From a virus, in IMG/VR virus record IMGVR_UViG_3300037319_000092, positions 1 to 36,926 of that record: a stretch of DNA of 36,926 nt; one strand, given 5' to 3'. The notes below the pieces were generated by a model that made no database searches, had not been told where the DNA came from, and saw nothing but the letters and a program-made list of their open reading frames with translations. Below are positions 29,785 to 35,969 of this stretch, piece by piece (the stretch's first letter is position 1; every line of letters starts with the position of its first letter). Position numbers and translations under genes: made by a program.

Positions 29785-31254
29785 TTATGAAACTAATGAA
29801 TTGTTAAAAGTTGGAATATTGGAACCTGATGAGTTACCATCAAATGGGTTGCCTCCGCTTAAGTCCGGCAATGAGAAAACTGGTAATTGAATGTCTTTAT
29901 TCAAAAGCAGCATCGCGTCAGAACAACAATCAACCTGATCGTCTTTCTTCTTAGGGTCACCATCGAATATTTCCAGTTCATCAAAGAAAGCTGTGTTCCA
30001 ATGCCCAGTTACTACATTTACGAAACCTGCTTGTGTTATACTTGAGAAAGGAGCAAAACGGATTACTTTTGACTTCACAGGCTTGGACAGTCTTACGTTA
30101 AAACCCATCTCAGCAAGCTTTCTTTGCAAATCACGGGCATATGCACCAGCGGCTGCTGCGGGGTCAATAGGGATTGATACAGTGACTTCCTGACCGTCTC
30201 GCATAGCTGTCTCAAAGATTAACTTCTCAACTTCATGCACTCTTTCCCTTATGGACACAACATCTTCTACTGTGTACATGCTTGTCTTATCTTTTGATAT
30301 TAGAACTCCACGAGTCCAATCTGGGTTTGGATACTGTTCGGAAGGTTTGCTAAAAGCGAAATCCCAAGCTCTGATCCTTTTAGTAGCTCTAGCATTAGGG
30401 TAATCAACCATATTGACCCATTCCCGTTTCCATAAACCAGCGGATTGCTGACGGGCATACCAACTGCCTAAAAGCAATCTTTCCATTTCTACTCTAGGCA
30501 AAGCTTTTAACTTGCTAACATAAGTAGGGTCAGCTTTCATCAAAGGAGGGTTATCGTAGATAGTTCCCGGAATGAACGTAAAAGAAAGAATACCTGAATC
30601 ATCACCTGCACCAAACTGATCTTCTAATTCTTCTTTGGTGTTAGACCACTGCAGGTTACCGCCTTCAATCTGAATCATGTACCTCGTAGGATACACTTCT
30701 TTTCTTACTGGTATTCCGCGCTCATCTAGTGCAAACTCTACCCAATTGCGTATGAAACTGTCATAATCAGGATTACCTGTAGCGACAATCTGTTTCTTGT
30801 AATCAACTGAAGTTGAACGCAAACGAGACAACATGTACATTACATTTGACTCACTCAGTTGCTGAATCTCATCAAAACCAATATAAGTAAGCTCTGCACC
30901 TTGATAGGAGTATTTATCAGAAGCATTGTCGAGGTATCCGAATTTCAGTTGGGCACCACTGCTGAAAATTAACTCAAGCTCTCGTACTCTAATCCTAAGC
31001 TTTGGGTCTACCAGCTTAAACAGCGTAATGGCAGAATCGAATAAACCACCGGGATTTGAAATCTGCTTGGTTGTTCTGCGAAAGATTACACCACGAGTTC
31101 TTGGGTGATGGCAGAACTTTAAAAATGAACCCAGTAAACAATGTGATTTACCAGCCCCTGCTGCACCACCGTAGAAGGTAATGTCAGCATTGCTGTTCAA
31201 AAACTGCTCTTGAGCTTTTGATGCTGGTGAAAATACAATGTTATTGTCGCTCAT
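29785..31254 (-). CDS. terL: Terminase large subunit
   Basis: 489 residues. ATPase domain: Walker A GGAAGAGKS (residues 29-37), Walker B LTYIGFDE (about 122-129), and coupling motif VATGNP (157-162). The nuclease domain begins around RAWDFAF (Asp298), with a later acidic motif in KKKDDQVDCCSDAM near the C-terminus. It drives DNA translocation into proheads and makes the packaging cut. It follows terS and precedes the portal, the standard order. The last 25 residues are a low-complexity Ser/Gly/Asn tail. Confidence 0.95.
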   Translation of the reverse strand: MSDNNIVFSPASKAQEQFLNSNADITFYGGAAGAGKSHCLLGSFLKFCHHPRTRGVIFRRTTKQISNPGGLFDSAITLFKLVDPKLRIRVRELELIFSSGAQLKFGYLDNASDKYSYQGAELTYIGFDEIQQLSESNVMYMLSRLRSTSVDYKKQIVATGNPDYDSFIRNWVEFALDERGIPVRKEVYPTRYMIQIEGGNLQWSNTKEELEDQFGAGDDSGILSFTFIPGTIYDNPPLMKADPTYVSKLKALPRVEMERLLLGSWYARQQSAGLWKREWVNMVDYPNARATKRIRAWDFAFSKPSEQYPNPDWTRGVLISKDKTSMYTVEDVVSIRERVHEVEKLIFETAMRDGQEVTVSIPIDPAAAAGAYARDLQRKLAEMGFNVRLSKPVKSKVIRFAPFSSITQAGFVNVVTGHWNTAFFDELEIFDGDPKKKDDQVDCCSDAMLLLNKDIQLPVFSLPDLSGGNPFDGNSSGSNIPTFNNSLVS

Positions 31255-31264
31255 TTTATATCCT

Positions 31265-31624
31265 TCATTCTTCCTTGTTGCTATTTAATACAGTAAGACT
31301 AAATGCAGGTTTGGGGTTATTCTCTTGTACTTGCTTACCTGTATTCCCTGCAATATCTTCACCGTCATACACATCCATAGTCAACTTACGGTAGTTATCC
31401 AAAAGGATGGTTGCAGCTTTCAATTGATTGTGATGACCAGCTTCTTCATTCTTCATGATCTTTGCCGCCTGAATTATGGCATCTGCAATATGAGGTTTGA
31501 TCTTACGCAACAGCATTATTAGCTCTCGCTCCTTAAGGTCACGGTTGGTTGGTTTATCAAATACGCTCTTATCTTCTTTTGGTCTACCTTCGTAGTTACC
31601 TGATTGGCCTTTAATAAATGGCAT
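31265..31624 (-). CDS. terS: Terminase small subunit-like protein (DUF5681 N-terminus)
   Basis: 119 residues. The N-terminal KGQSGNYEGRPK is the signature of the DUF5681 domain found on phage packaging proteins; a helical, probably DNA-binding and oligomerising segment follows (REL..LLRKIKPHIADAIIQAAKIMKNEEAGHHNQLKAATILLDNYRKLTMDVYDGE). Its place ten bases before terL supports identification as the small terminase that recognises the packaging site. The non-coding stretch directly upstream (31640-31876) is the natural place for that site. Confidence 0.8.
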   Translation of the reverse strand: MPFIKGQSGNYEGRPKEDKSVFDKPTNRDLKERELIMLLRKIKPHIADAIIQAAKIMKNEEAGHHNQLKAATILLDNYRKLTMDVYDGEDIAGNTGKQVQENNPKPAFSLTVLNSNKEE

Positions 31625-31639
31625 AGTATTTTTCCTTAT

Positions 31640-31876
31640 TTATAAGTTCTGGTTACGATTCCAGAGTAGCCTTTTCGTAACTACCGCAGAAAATACGCTA
31701 TCGTTTGTCACAAGGTTTGGCAAACTCGTGCAGAGCTTCCTATGCTCTTGTTACATCGCCTCAAGGCACGATGGACACTTAAACCGAGGGTCACGGTCAA
31801 CTAAGGTAGTTGTTCTTGGCTCCACACCTGATTAACAATCCAGCACTTGTGCACTGCTTGGGTTCTGTGGAATATT
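31640..31876 (-). other. Structured non-coding stretch upstream of terS (cos or ncRNA candidate)
   Basis: About 235 bases with no supported reading frame and several inverted repeats on the minus strand: TCCACA/TGTGGA enclosing about 40 bases, CAACTA-CCT-TAGTTG, ACCG/CGGT, CATCGT/GCGATG, AGAGC/GCTCT, GTTTG/CAAAC, GTTACGA/TCGTAAC and CTGG/CCAG. It is locally more GC-rich than its surroundings and lies between tRNA-Thr and terS. Position fits a lambda-like cos region; the density of hairpins also fits a structured RNA. No known ribozyme or riboswitch core was recognised. Confidence 0.5.
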
Positions 31877-31952
31877 TGGTGCTGAATATAGGATTCGAAC
31901 CCATCACCTACGCATTACAAGTGCGTTGCTCTACCAAATGAGCTAATTCAGC
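31877..31952 (-). tRNA. tRNA-Thr (anticodon TGT), CCA encoded
   Basis: A complete cloverleaf reads leftwards: 7-bp acceptor stem GCTGAAT/ATTCAGC, D-arm GCTC-ATTTGGTA-GAGC, anticodon stem ACGCA/TGCGT with loop CTTGTAA (anticodon TGT at 31919-31917), variable AGGTG, T-arm ATGGG-TTCGAAT-CCTAT, discriminator A and encoded CCA (31879-31877). Reads ACA and, by wobble, other Thr codons that are frequent in this AT-rich genome. It lies 8 bases after the zinc-ribbon gene and would be cut from the same transcript. Confidence 0.95.
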
Positions 31953-31960
31953 TCTTATTA

Positions 31961-32149
31961 TCAGCAGTCATCTTCAGGGTCATGGTAAAGTAGAGGTACT
32001 GTTTTCCCTGAAGGGTTTATTAGCAAGTTGAGGTCAACCTGTAGTTCTGAGTCAGAATTTACATAAGAAAGGTCTAAGCACTCTTCGCATTCGCTACTTT
32101 TGTCAAACGCATTGATCTTAAAATACTTGTTGCAATTTACACAGTTCAT
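31961..32149 (-). CDS. Small four-cysteine zinc-ribbon protein
   Basis: 62 residues from the ATG at 32149; a TTG 21 bases upstream gives a longer frame without a ribosome site. Two CxxC pairs (Cys3/Cys6 and Cys21/Cys24) make a compact zinc ribbon, followed by an acidic stretch and LLINPSGKTVPLLYHDPEDD, a tail seen in small hypothetical proteins of aquatic phages. Function unknown; such proteins may bind nucleic acid or polymerase. The promoter at 32368-32396 drives it with a leader of about 210 bases. Confidence 0.6.
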   Translation of the reverse strand: MNCVNCNKYFKINAFDKSSECEECLDLSYVNSDSELQVDLNLLINPSGKTVPLLYHDPEDDC

Positions 32150-32170
32150 ATTATTTATTCTTTTTATCAA

Positions 32171-32360
32171 GTAAAATTAGTGCCAGTTACTTATCTGGCG
32201 TGGACTAAATTCAAGCACTGGGCACTGGTTTGGCACAGGTATTATGCTTGAAGAAAGTAAACAGGTTGAATCCATGAAGGGTTAAGTTATGTTTTAACTA
32301 AGCAGACTTGGTTCGCTTAATGAAACAATTTACAGAGTTTATTATTCTTAATTTGCAAGG
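32171..32360 (-). other. Leader region of the zinc-ribbon/tRNA/terminase transcript
   Basis: No supported gene. On the minus strand GTGCCA and TGGCAC are complementary about 45 bases apart, enclosing repeated CAGTG units, with an inner GCCAG/CTGGC hairpin near the zinc-ribbon start; TAAGC/GCTTA forms another small hairpin upstream. The leader could fold and affect translation or processing; no known riboswitch core was seen. Confidence 0.4.
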
Positions 32361-32367
32361 ATGCTTA

Positions 32368-32396
32368 ATTATAGCACAACAATCTGCTTTTTTCAA
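32368..32396 (-). promoter_or_regulatory. Sigma-70 promoter upstream of zinc-ribbon, tRNA and terminase genes
   Basis: -35 TTGAAA (32396-32391), 17-base spacer, TGC then -10 TATAAT (32373-32368). It lies 10 bases after the stop of the gene at 32406-32888, and is the best candidate for the start of the packaging-gene transcript. Confidence 0.82.
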
Positions 32397-32405
32397 GTGC
32401 AAAGT

Positions 32406-32888
32406 TCAATCGAATACACAATACTTATTCAATATCTTAGCGTACTTAAGCTGAAGTTTGTTGTAAGCTCTCTTTACCATTACTACATCTTGCACAACTA
32501 ACGTTCTGTTCTTAGAATCTTCTTTCCATATTAATAAATATGAAAACATATCTTTAGGATGTGGTTTTATTTTAAGATAACCAGATAAGTTCTTATGAGC
32601 TTCTTTTATTATATTATACGTCTTATTTGATATAAGCACTAAATTACAATACCTAAAATCAGTTTCATCTAAATTCTTATGCAATGGTACTTTATCCTTT
32701 ACAACATCAATATTGTTTACTAATTTAAATACAAGCTTATTAGCTTTTAACTTAATTCTTTTACCATTTCTATAGAATATTAGATACCCATCTTCATTTG
32801 CAAATATCTTTCGGTATCTTAAGTTGTTCTTTAGTATAAAGAAGGAACCATCTAACATATCATAATCAATTAGTTCTTTTATTTCCAT
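32406..32888 (-). CDS. Hypothetical protein, possibly a degenerate HNH-like endonuclease
   Basis: 160 residues, Lys/Asn/Tyr-rich. The N-terminal part (ILKNNLRYRKIFANEDGYLIFYRNGKRIKLKANKLVFKLVNN...VPLHKNLDETDFRYCNLVLIS) follows the layout of phage HNH endonucleases (GY..I...GK.....H.L ... HK..D....N.NL), but only one His is clear, so it may be inactive. The C-terminal LQLKYAKILNKYCVFD looks family-specific. The ribosome site AAAGGTCATGTT is nearly identical to that of the adaptor gene at 18483. Transcribed from the leftward promoter at 33368 or from upstream. Confidence 0.5.
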   Translation of the reverse strand: MEIKELIDYDMLDGSFFILKNNLRYRKIFANEDGYLIFYRNGKRIKLKANKLVFKLVNNIDVVKDKVPLHKNLDETDFRYCNLVLISNKTYNIIKEAHKNLSGYLKIKPHPKDMFSYLLIWKEDSKNRTLVVQDVVMVKRAYNKLQLKYAKILNKYCVFD

Positions 32889-33110
32889 AACATGACCTTT
32901 AATTATAAATTATCTAAAGTTTTTGTACAATTCTGATAAGACTACTAGAAGCCTTCTAAGCGTTTTTTATACCTTCAAGCTAGGTGGCTATGCCTTGGTA
33001 CAAACAAACGCCGTCTGATGCCTATACGTGCGTTGTACGAACGTTTTGACGTTTGATTTGCACATTCAAATTGAAGAATCATCTGAACCGTCTGTAAGAC
33101 ACCCCAACGG
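32889..33110 (-). other. Long leader region with inverted repeats, no supported gene
   Basis: The transcript from the promoter at 33368-33396 would have about 470 bases before the next ATG. The 32960-33110 part is more GC-rich than the flanks and has imperfect stems on the minus strand: AACCCGT/ACGGTT, GTACAA-CGC/GCG-TTGTAC (with bulge) and TAGG/CCTA. The palindrome TAGAAG-C-CTTCTA lies at its downstream end. A 100-residue frame over this area lacks a ribosome site and starts within the iterons, so it was not accepted. Could be an untranslated regulatory RNA. Confidence 0.35.
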
Positions 33111-33172
33111 GTTGAGTTCAAGCAAAAGAGATTAAACAATAGAAAAACATAAAAGATAATAAAATTACGTAG

Positions 33173-33228
33173 ATAATAACTTAAGTTAAAATATAAGTAA
33201 CAATCTACATATAAGCTTAAGTTATTAT
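33173..33228. repeat. 13-bp perfect inverted repeat in the control region
   Basis: ATAATAACTTAAG (33173-33185) and CTTAAGTTATTAT (33216-33228) are exact reverse complements separated by 30 bases. They lie beside the tandem repeats at 33262-33314 in a very AT-rich stretch. Confidence 0.75.
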
Positions 33229-33345
33229 ATCTTATATATCTTATTTGTTTAATATTTAGTACATCAGTAGTTAACATCAGTAGTTAACATTAGATATTAA
33301 CATCAGATGGTTAATCTAGGTAATAACCTACATATAAACTTAAGT
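33205..33345. repeat. Iteron-like tandem repeats flanked by an 18-bp direct repeat (origin/operator candidate)
   Basis: Four tandem units: CATCAGTAGTTAA (33262-33274), the identical CATCAGTAGTTAA (33275-33287), CATTAGATATTAA (33288-33300) and CATCAGATGGTTAA (33301-33314). They are bracketed by CTACATATAAGCTTAAGT (33205-33222) and CTACATATAAACTTAAGT (33328-33345), which match at 17 of 18 positions. Tandem iterons in an AT-rich, gene-free, divergently transcribed region are typical of a replication origin or of cooperative repressor binding. Confidence 0.65.
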
Positions 33346-33367
33346 ATATAACTCTTAGTATTTCTTT

Positions 33368-33396
33368 AGTGTAGCACACTTTTTCTGGTTTGTCAA
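33368..33396 (-). promoter_or_regulatory. Leftward promoter of the divergent control region
   Basis: Perfect -35 TTGACA (33396-33391), 17-base spacer, TGC then -10 TACACT (33373-33368, 4 of 6). Predicted start near 33361, just before the iteron region, so the iterons lie in its transcribed leader. Confidence 0.7.
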
Positions 33397-33418
33397 CTAC
33401 TTATGTAAAATATTTATG

Positions 33419-33446
33419 TTGACATACTGTGTATTCGTGCTATAAT
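33419..33446 (+). promoter_or_regulatory. Strong rightward promoter of the control region
   Basis: Perfect -35 TTGACA (33419-33424), 16-base spacer, TGC then perfect -10 TATAAT (33441-33446). The next gene starts at 33481 with AAGGAGATAT, so the 5' leader is short. Likely an early promoter driving the AT-hook protein, PhoH and ClpP-like genes. Confidence 0.9.
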
Positions 33447-33480
33447 TTGTCTATGGTTAATTAATTACTTAAGGAGATAT

Positions 33481-33750
33481 ATGCAAACTAAACGAATTGA
33501 AACTTACAGTTTATTTGAATTTTGTCAGGTTGTTGAGCAGAGTGTAATTGAAGGTTGGAGGTTTGATTTTGAATCAAATGAACTGTTTCCTACAGCTTTT
33601 GGAAGTATGTTAGTTACAGGAATGGTTAAAGCTGAAGATAAAGCAGTTGTGCTGCAATTACCAGAATCAGATGCAGTTGTATTCGAGATTAATACTGATT
33701 CTAATGCTCAAGTTAAACGAGGTCGCAAACCAAAGGATGTTGCTATTTAA
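33481..33750 (+). CDS. Small protein with C-terminal AT-hook-like motif
   Basis: 89 residues. The main part is an acidic, mixed alpha/beta domain (SLFEFCQVVEQSVIEGWRFDFESNELFPTAFGSMLVTGMV) and the C-terminus is QVKRGRKPKDVAI, whose RGRKPK core resembles an AT-hook that binds the minor groove of AT-rich DNA. It is the first gene of the rightward operon, close to a strong promoter and perfect ribosome site, so it is probably made early and abundantly. A DNA-binding or regulatory role at the neighbouring AT-rich repeats is inference. Confidence 0.65.
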   Translation: MQTKRIETYSLFEFCQVVEQSVIEGWRFDFESNELFPTAFGSMLVTGMVKAEDKAVVLQLPESDAVVFEINTDSNAQVKRGRKPKDVAI

Positions 33751-33769
33751 TTTTAAATAAAGGACGATA

Positions 33770-34570
33770 ATGAAAAGAAACCAAAAAGTACAAACAGATC
33801 GTGTACTAAAAGAAAAGTTTACTAGAACTCAGTTTCCAGTACTAAACCCTTTGAATGATCGTCAGACCGAGTTGCAGGAAGCCATGAAGTACAACACACT
33901 GGTTGTAGCTCGTGGTAGTGCAGGTACTGGTAAGACATTGCTAGCTATTCATCACGCTGCCAGAAAGCTTCATTTCAGTGATGTTAAGAAGGTTGTGCTA
34001 ATTCGTGCATACCAACCATTAGCTGGTAGAAGTATTGGTTTCCTTCCCGGTACAGCAGAAGAGAAATTGCTTCCATTCTACCAACAGATGATTGATTACT
34101 TTGAAGATTACTTAGGTAAAGCAACTACAGAGATTCACATGAAGAATAAATCAATTGAAATCTGCAGCTTGGAGACTATCAGAGGTAGGAACTGGAATGA
34201 AAGTATAATCATAGTAGATGAAAGTCAAAACTTATTTGTACCAGAGATTCAAGCACTGACTACTCGTGTAGGTAAAAACAGTCAGATTATCTTCTGCGGT
34301 GACAATACAGGACCACAAACCGATCATAAGAAAGGTATGGATGGTTTGACTTACTTGGAGAAAATCTGCATAAAGTACAATATTAGTGACTGCAGCTTCA
34401 CTACATTCAACAGAGAACACGTTGTTCGCAGTGGATTGACTAAAGAGTTCGTTATCGCTTTTGAAGATGAAATTGATGCAGAATACACCAAAAGCAGTGT
34501 ACTGGATGAAACGACTGCAGTAACATCTACTAACAAAGTAAAAGGAGTGAACAATGCACGATTTAAGTAA
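33770..34570 (+). CDS. phoH: PhoH-like ATPase
   Basis: 266 residues. Walker A GSAGTGKT (residues 49-56) and Walker B IIIVDES (146-152), with PhoH-type flanks: LNDRQTELQEAM before the P-loop, LPGTAEEKLLPFYQQMIDYF, the TIRGRNWNE motif and IIFCGDNTGPQTD. The PhoH family belongs to the superfamily 1-like ATPases and is common in phages of aquatic bacteria; its biochemical role in infection (RNA handling, phosphate stress) is not settled. Ribosome site AAAGGACGATA. The 3' end overlaps the ClpP-like gene by 17 bases. Confidence 0.9.
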   Translation: MKRNQKVQTDRVLKEKFTRTQFPVLNPLNDRQTELQEAMKYNTLVVARGSAGTGKTLLAIHHAARKLHFSDVKKVVLIRAYQPLAGRSIGFLPGTAEEKLLPFYQQMIDYFEDYLGKATTEIHMKNKSIEICSLETIRGRNWNESIIIVDESQNLFVPEIQALTTRVGKNSQIIFCGDNTGPQTDHKKGMDGLTYLEKICIKYNISDCSFTTFNREHVVRSGLTKEFVIAFEDEIDAEYTKSSVLDETTAVTSTNKVKGVNNARFK

Positions 34571-35225
34571 ATATAAAAATCTGAAGTCTAAAAACAAAAT
34601 CAGTGATGAAGATGAAATGGTAGAAGATGGTATTCGAATGTTCCAAAGTCATTTACCTTATTTCGAAAGCATTAAGACTAACCGCATCCTTAAGATCTTC
34701 TTGGATGAAAGTATCAGGGAACCTAAGTACTACCGAACGGTTCTCCAAGGTATGGATTCACTAAGTGAAGGTGATGTGGTGATTTTTAACATAGATAGCT
34801 ACGGTGGTATGCTAGACGGTGCAGTTGCTATCATTAACGCCATTGAGAACACGGAAGCTGAAGTTCATGCTAGTATCGAGGGTGTAGCAGCTTCAGCAGC
34901 ATCTATGATTGCTTTGGCAGCACCAAGCCTCAGTGTAGCACCTTACGCTAGTATGATGGTTCATTGCGCTACTTTCGGAGCTTTCGGTAAGCAGTCAGAT
35001 GTTATGTCTCATGCTTCTTTCGTAGATAAACAAGTTCGTACTCTAATGGGTGAAGTCTACAAGGACTTTCTAACTGAGAAAGAACTGGAAGATTTGTTCA
35101 TTGGTAAAGAGTTCTGGTTTGATTCTGATGAAATCGTTCAAAGATTAGACAAACGACAAGAACTGCAGGAAAAACGAGCAAAAGCAAAAGAAAGAGTAGT
35201 TGGTACTAAGAAAAAGATTATTTAA
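34554..35225 (+). CDS. ClpP-like serine protease
   Basis: 223 residues. The ClpP/S14 pattern is visible: VVIFNIDSYGG near residue 75-85, nucleophile in EGVAASAAS (Ser114), and catalytic His137 in SMMVHCATFG; an Asp downstream (likely in the SHASFVDKQV region) would finish the triad. Length and core match ClpP-like proteases of phages; no ClpX-docking feature can be judged. It starts inside the PhoH gene with its own AAAGGAGTG site, so both are translated together. In other phages such proteases mature proheads, but here an XkdF protease is already in the head module, so this one may act on host or early proteins. The C-terminus is basic. Confidence 0.82.
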   Translation: MHDLSKYKNLKSKNKISDEDEMVEDGIRMFQSHLPYFESIKTNRILKIFLDESIREPKYYRTVLQGMDSLSEGDVVIFNIDSYGGMLDGAVAIINAIENTEAEVHASIEGVAASAASMIALAAPSLSVAPYASMMVHCATFGAFGKQSDVMSHASFVDKQVRTLMGEVYKDFLTEKELEDLFIGKEFWFDSDEIVQRLDKRQELQEKRAKAKERVVGTKKKII

Positions 35226-35250
35226 CTTAATTTATTTTTTAAATTTATAG

Positions 35251-35281
35251 CCCCTTGGTTGAAAGACCTTGGGGTTTTTTT
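35251..35281 (+). terminator. Intrinsic terminator after the PhoH-ClpP operon
   Basis: CCCCTTGG and CCTTGGGG pair at both ends with two central U-U mismatches around an 8-base loop, followed by seven T. It lies 25 bases after the ClpP-like stop. Confidence 0.8.
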
Positions 35282-35806
35282 ATTGCTAAAATATCAAGGT
35301 CATTAGAAGGTTTGTATGCGATTATTATGTATTCTGGGTACACCTTATGCTGGTTGCTGTTTAAAGCTTGTAGCGATCGATTTAGCTATGCTGTTGAGGA
35401 CGTTGAGCTGTCTAATTGCAGTTAAGAGTGATTGATCTGGTGTTGTTTAAGGCAAATGTACTTGGGTTGCATCTACGGATGATAAAAACGTTATTTTTAA
35501 GAGTAAGACTTGAGTGCTTGTTGGAGCTTGCGTACCCTGATTGACTATTCGATACGATTCTAAAATATCTACGTTGTTTTTAATATGTGTTTATTATCTA
35601 TGATCAAAATAAACTTACGTCAATATAAATAATGATAGATATACGAAGAGAAAATTTTTTTTGTTTAATTCGTGGTTATAATCTTCGGTGGTTTTTGCTT
35701 GGGTTTCCTTTGTGCACTGTCATTCGCTTTGCGTTTAAGCAAACAAAAGAAAAACAACTGCATTATCACCGCCATATCAATGTCATTTAATCAGTGGATA
35801 ATAGGC
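35282..35806. other. Intergenic stretch with no convincing gene
   Basis: About 525 bases between two terminators. A 39-codon frame at 35316-35435 on the plus strand has AGAAGG before its ATG, but the product (MRLLCILGTPYAGCC...) is unrecognised and the composition is not clearly coding. There are AT-rich stretches near 35570-35680, including a T8 run, and a TATAAT at about 35688 without a usable -35. It may hold decayed genes or binding sites; nothing firm can be assigned. Confidence 0.4.
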
Positions 35807-35842
35807 CAAAAAAAACCCTAGTATTTACACTAGGGTTCTTTT
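35807..35842. terminator. Bidirectional terminator between convergent units
   Basis: AACCCTAGT (35814-35822) and ACTAGGGTT (35829-35837) form a perfect 9-bp stem with a 6-base loop, with an A8 run on the left and TTCTTTT on the right. It ends the leftward unit at 35847-36926 just after its last stop codon. Confidence 0.88.
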
Positions 35843-35846
35843 CGGT

Positions 35847-35969
35847 TTACTTGTTTTTTAATTGTCTGATCTTATGTTTAACTATTTCCAACATTACAAT
35901 TGAAATCATACAAACCCAACATATTACATATGTGCTAACTAGCACAATGAACAACTGTTTGATTATCAT
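35847..35969 (-). CDS. 40-residue single-pass membrane peptide
   Basis: The ATG at 35969 overlaps the TGA of the upstream gene (ACATGATAA) and has AAAGGTG seven bases before it, showing translational coupling; the longer frame to 36062 lies inside the upstream gene and is not needed. Residues about 5-30 (QLFIVLVSTYVICWVCMISIVMLEIV) form one hydrophobic helix, followed by a basic tail (KHKIRQLKNK), so the C-terminus would be cytoplasmic. Unknown function; could be a small inner-membrane effector. Confidence 0.6.
   Translation of the reverse strand: MIIKQLFIVLVSTYVICWVCMISIVMLEIVKHKIRQLKNK

Noticed and set aside
31640-31876. A second tRNA or hammerhead-type ribozyme upstream of terS
   Set aside because: No complete cloverleaf, no T-loop consensus, and none of the conserved hammerhead core bases; only generic hairpins.
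32975-33277. 100-residue leftward frame
   Set aside because: Its ATG lies inside the iteron repeats without a ribosome site, and the product is a low-complexity Tyr/Asn/Leu/Phe-rich sequence unlike a real protein.
35316-35435. 39-residue plus-strand frame between two terminators
   Set aside because: It has an acceptable ribosome-site-like AGAAGG, but no recognised domain, no promoter in front and no coding bias visible; left as a note in the gap entry.
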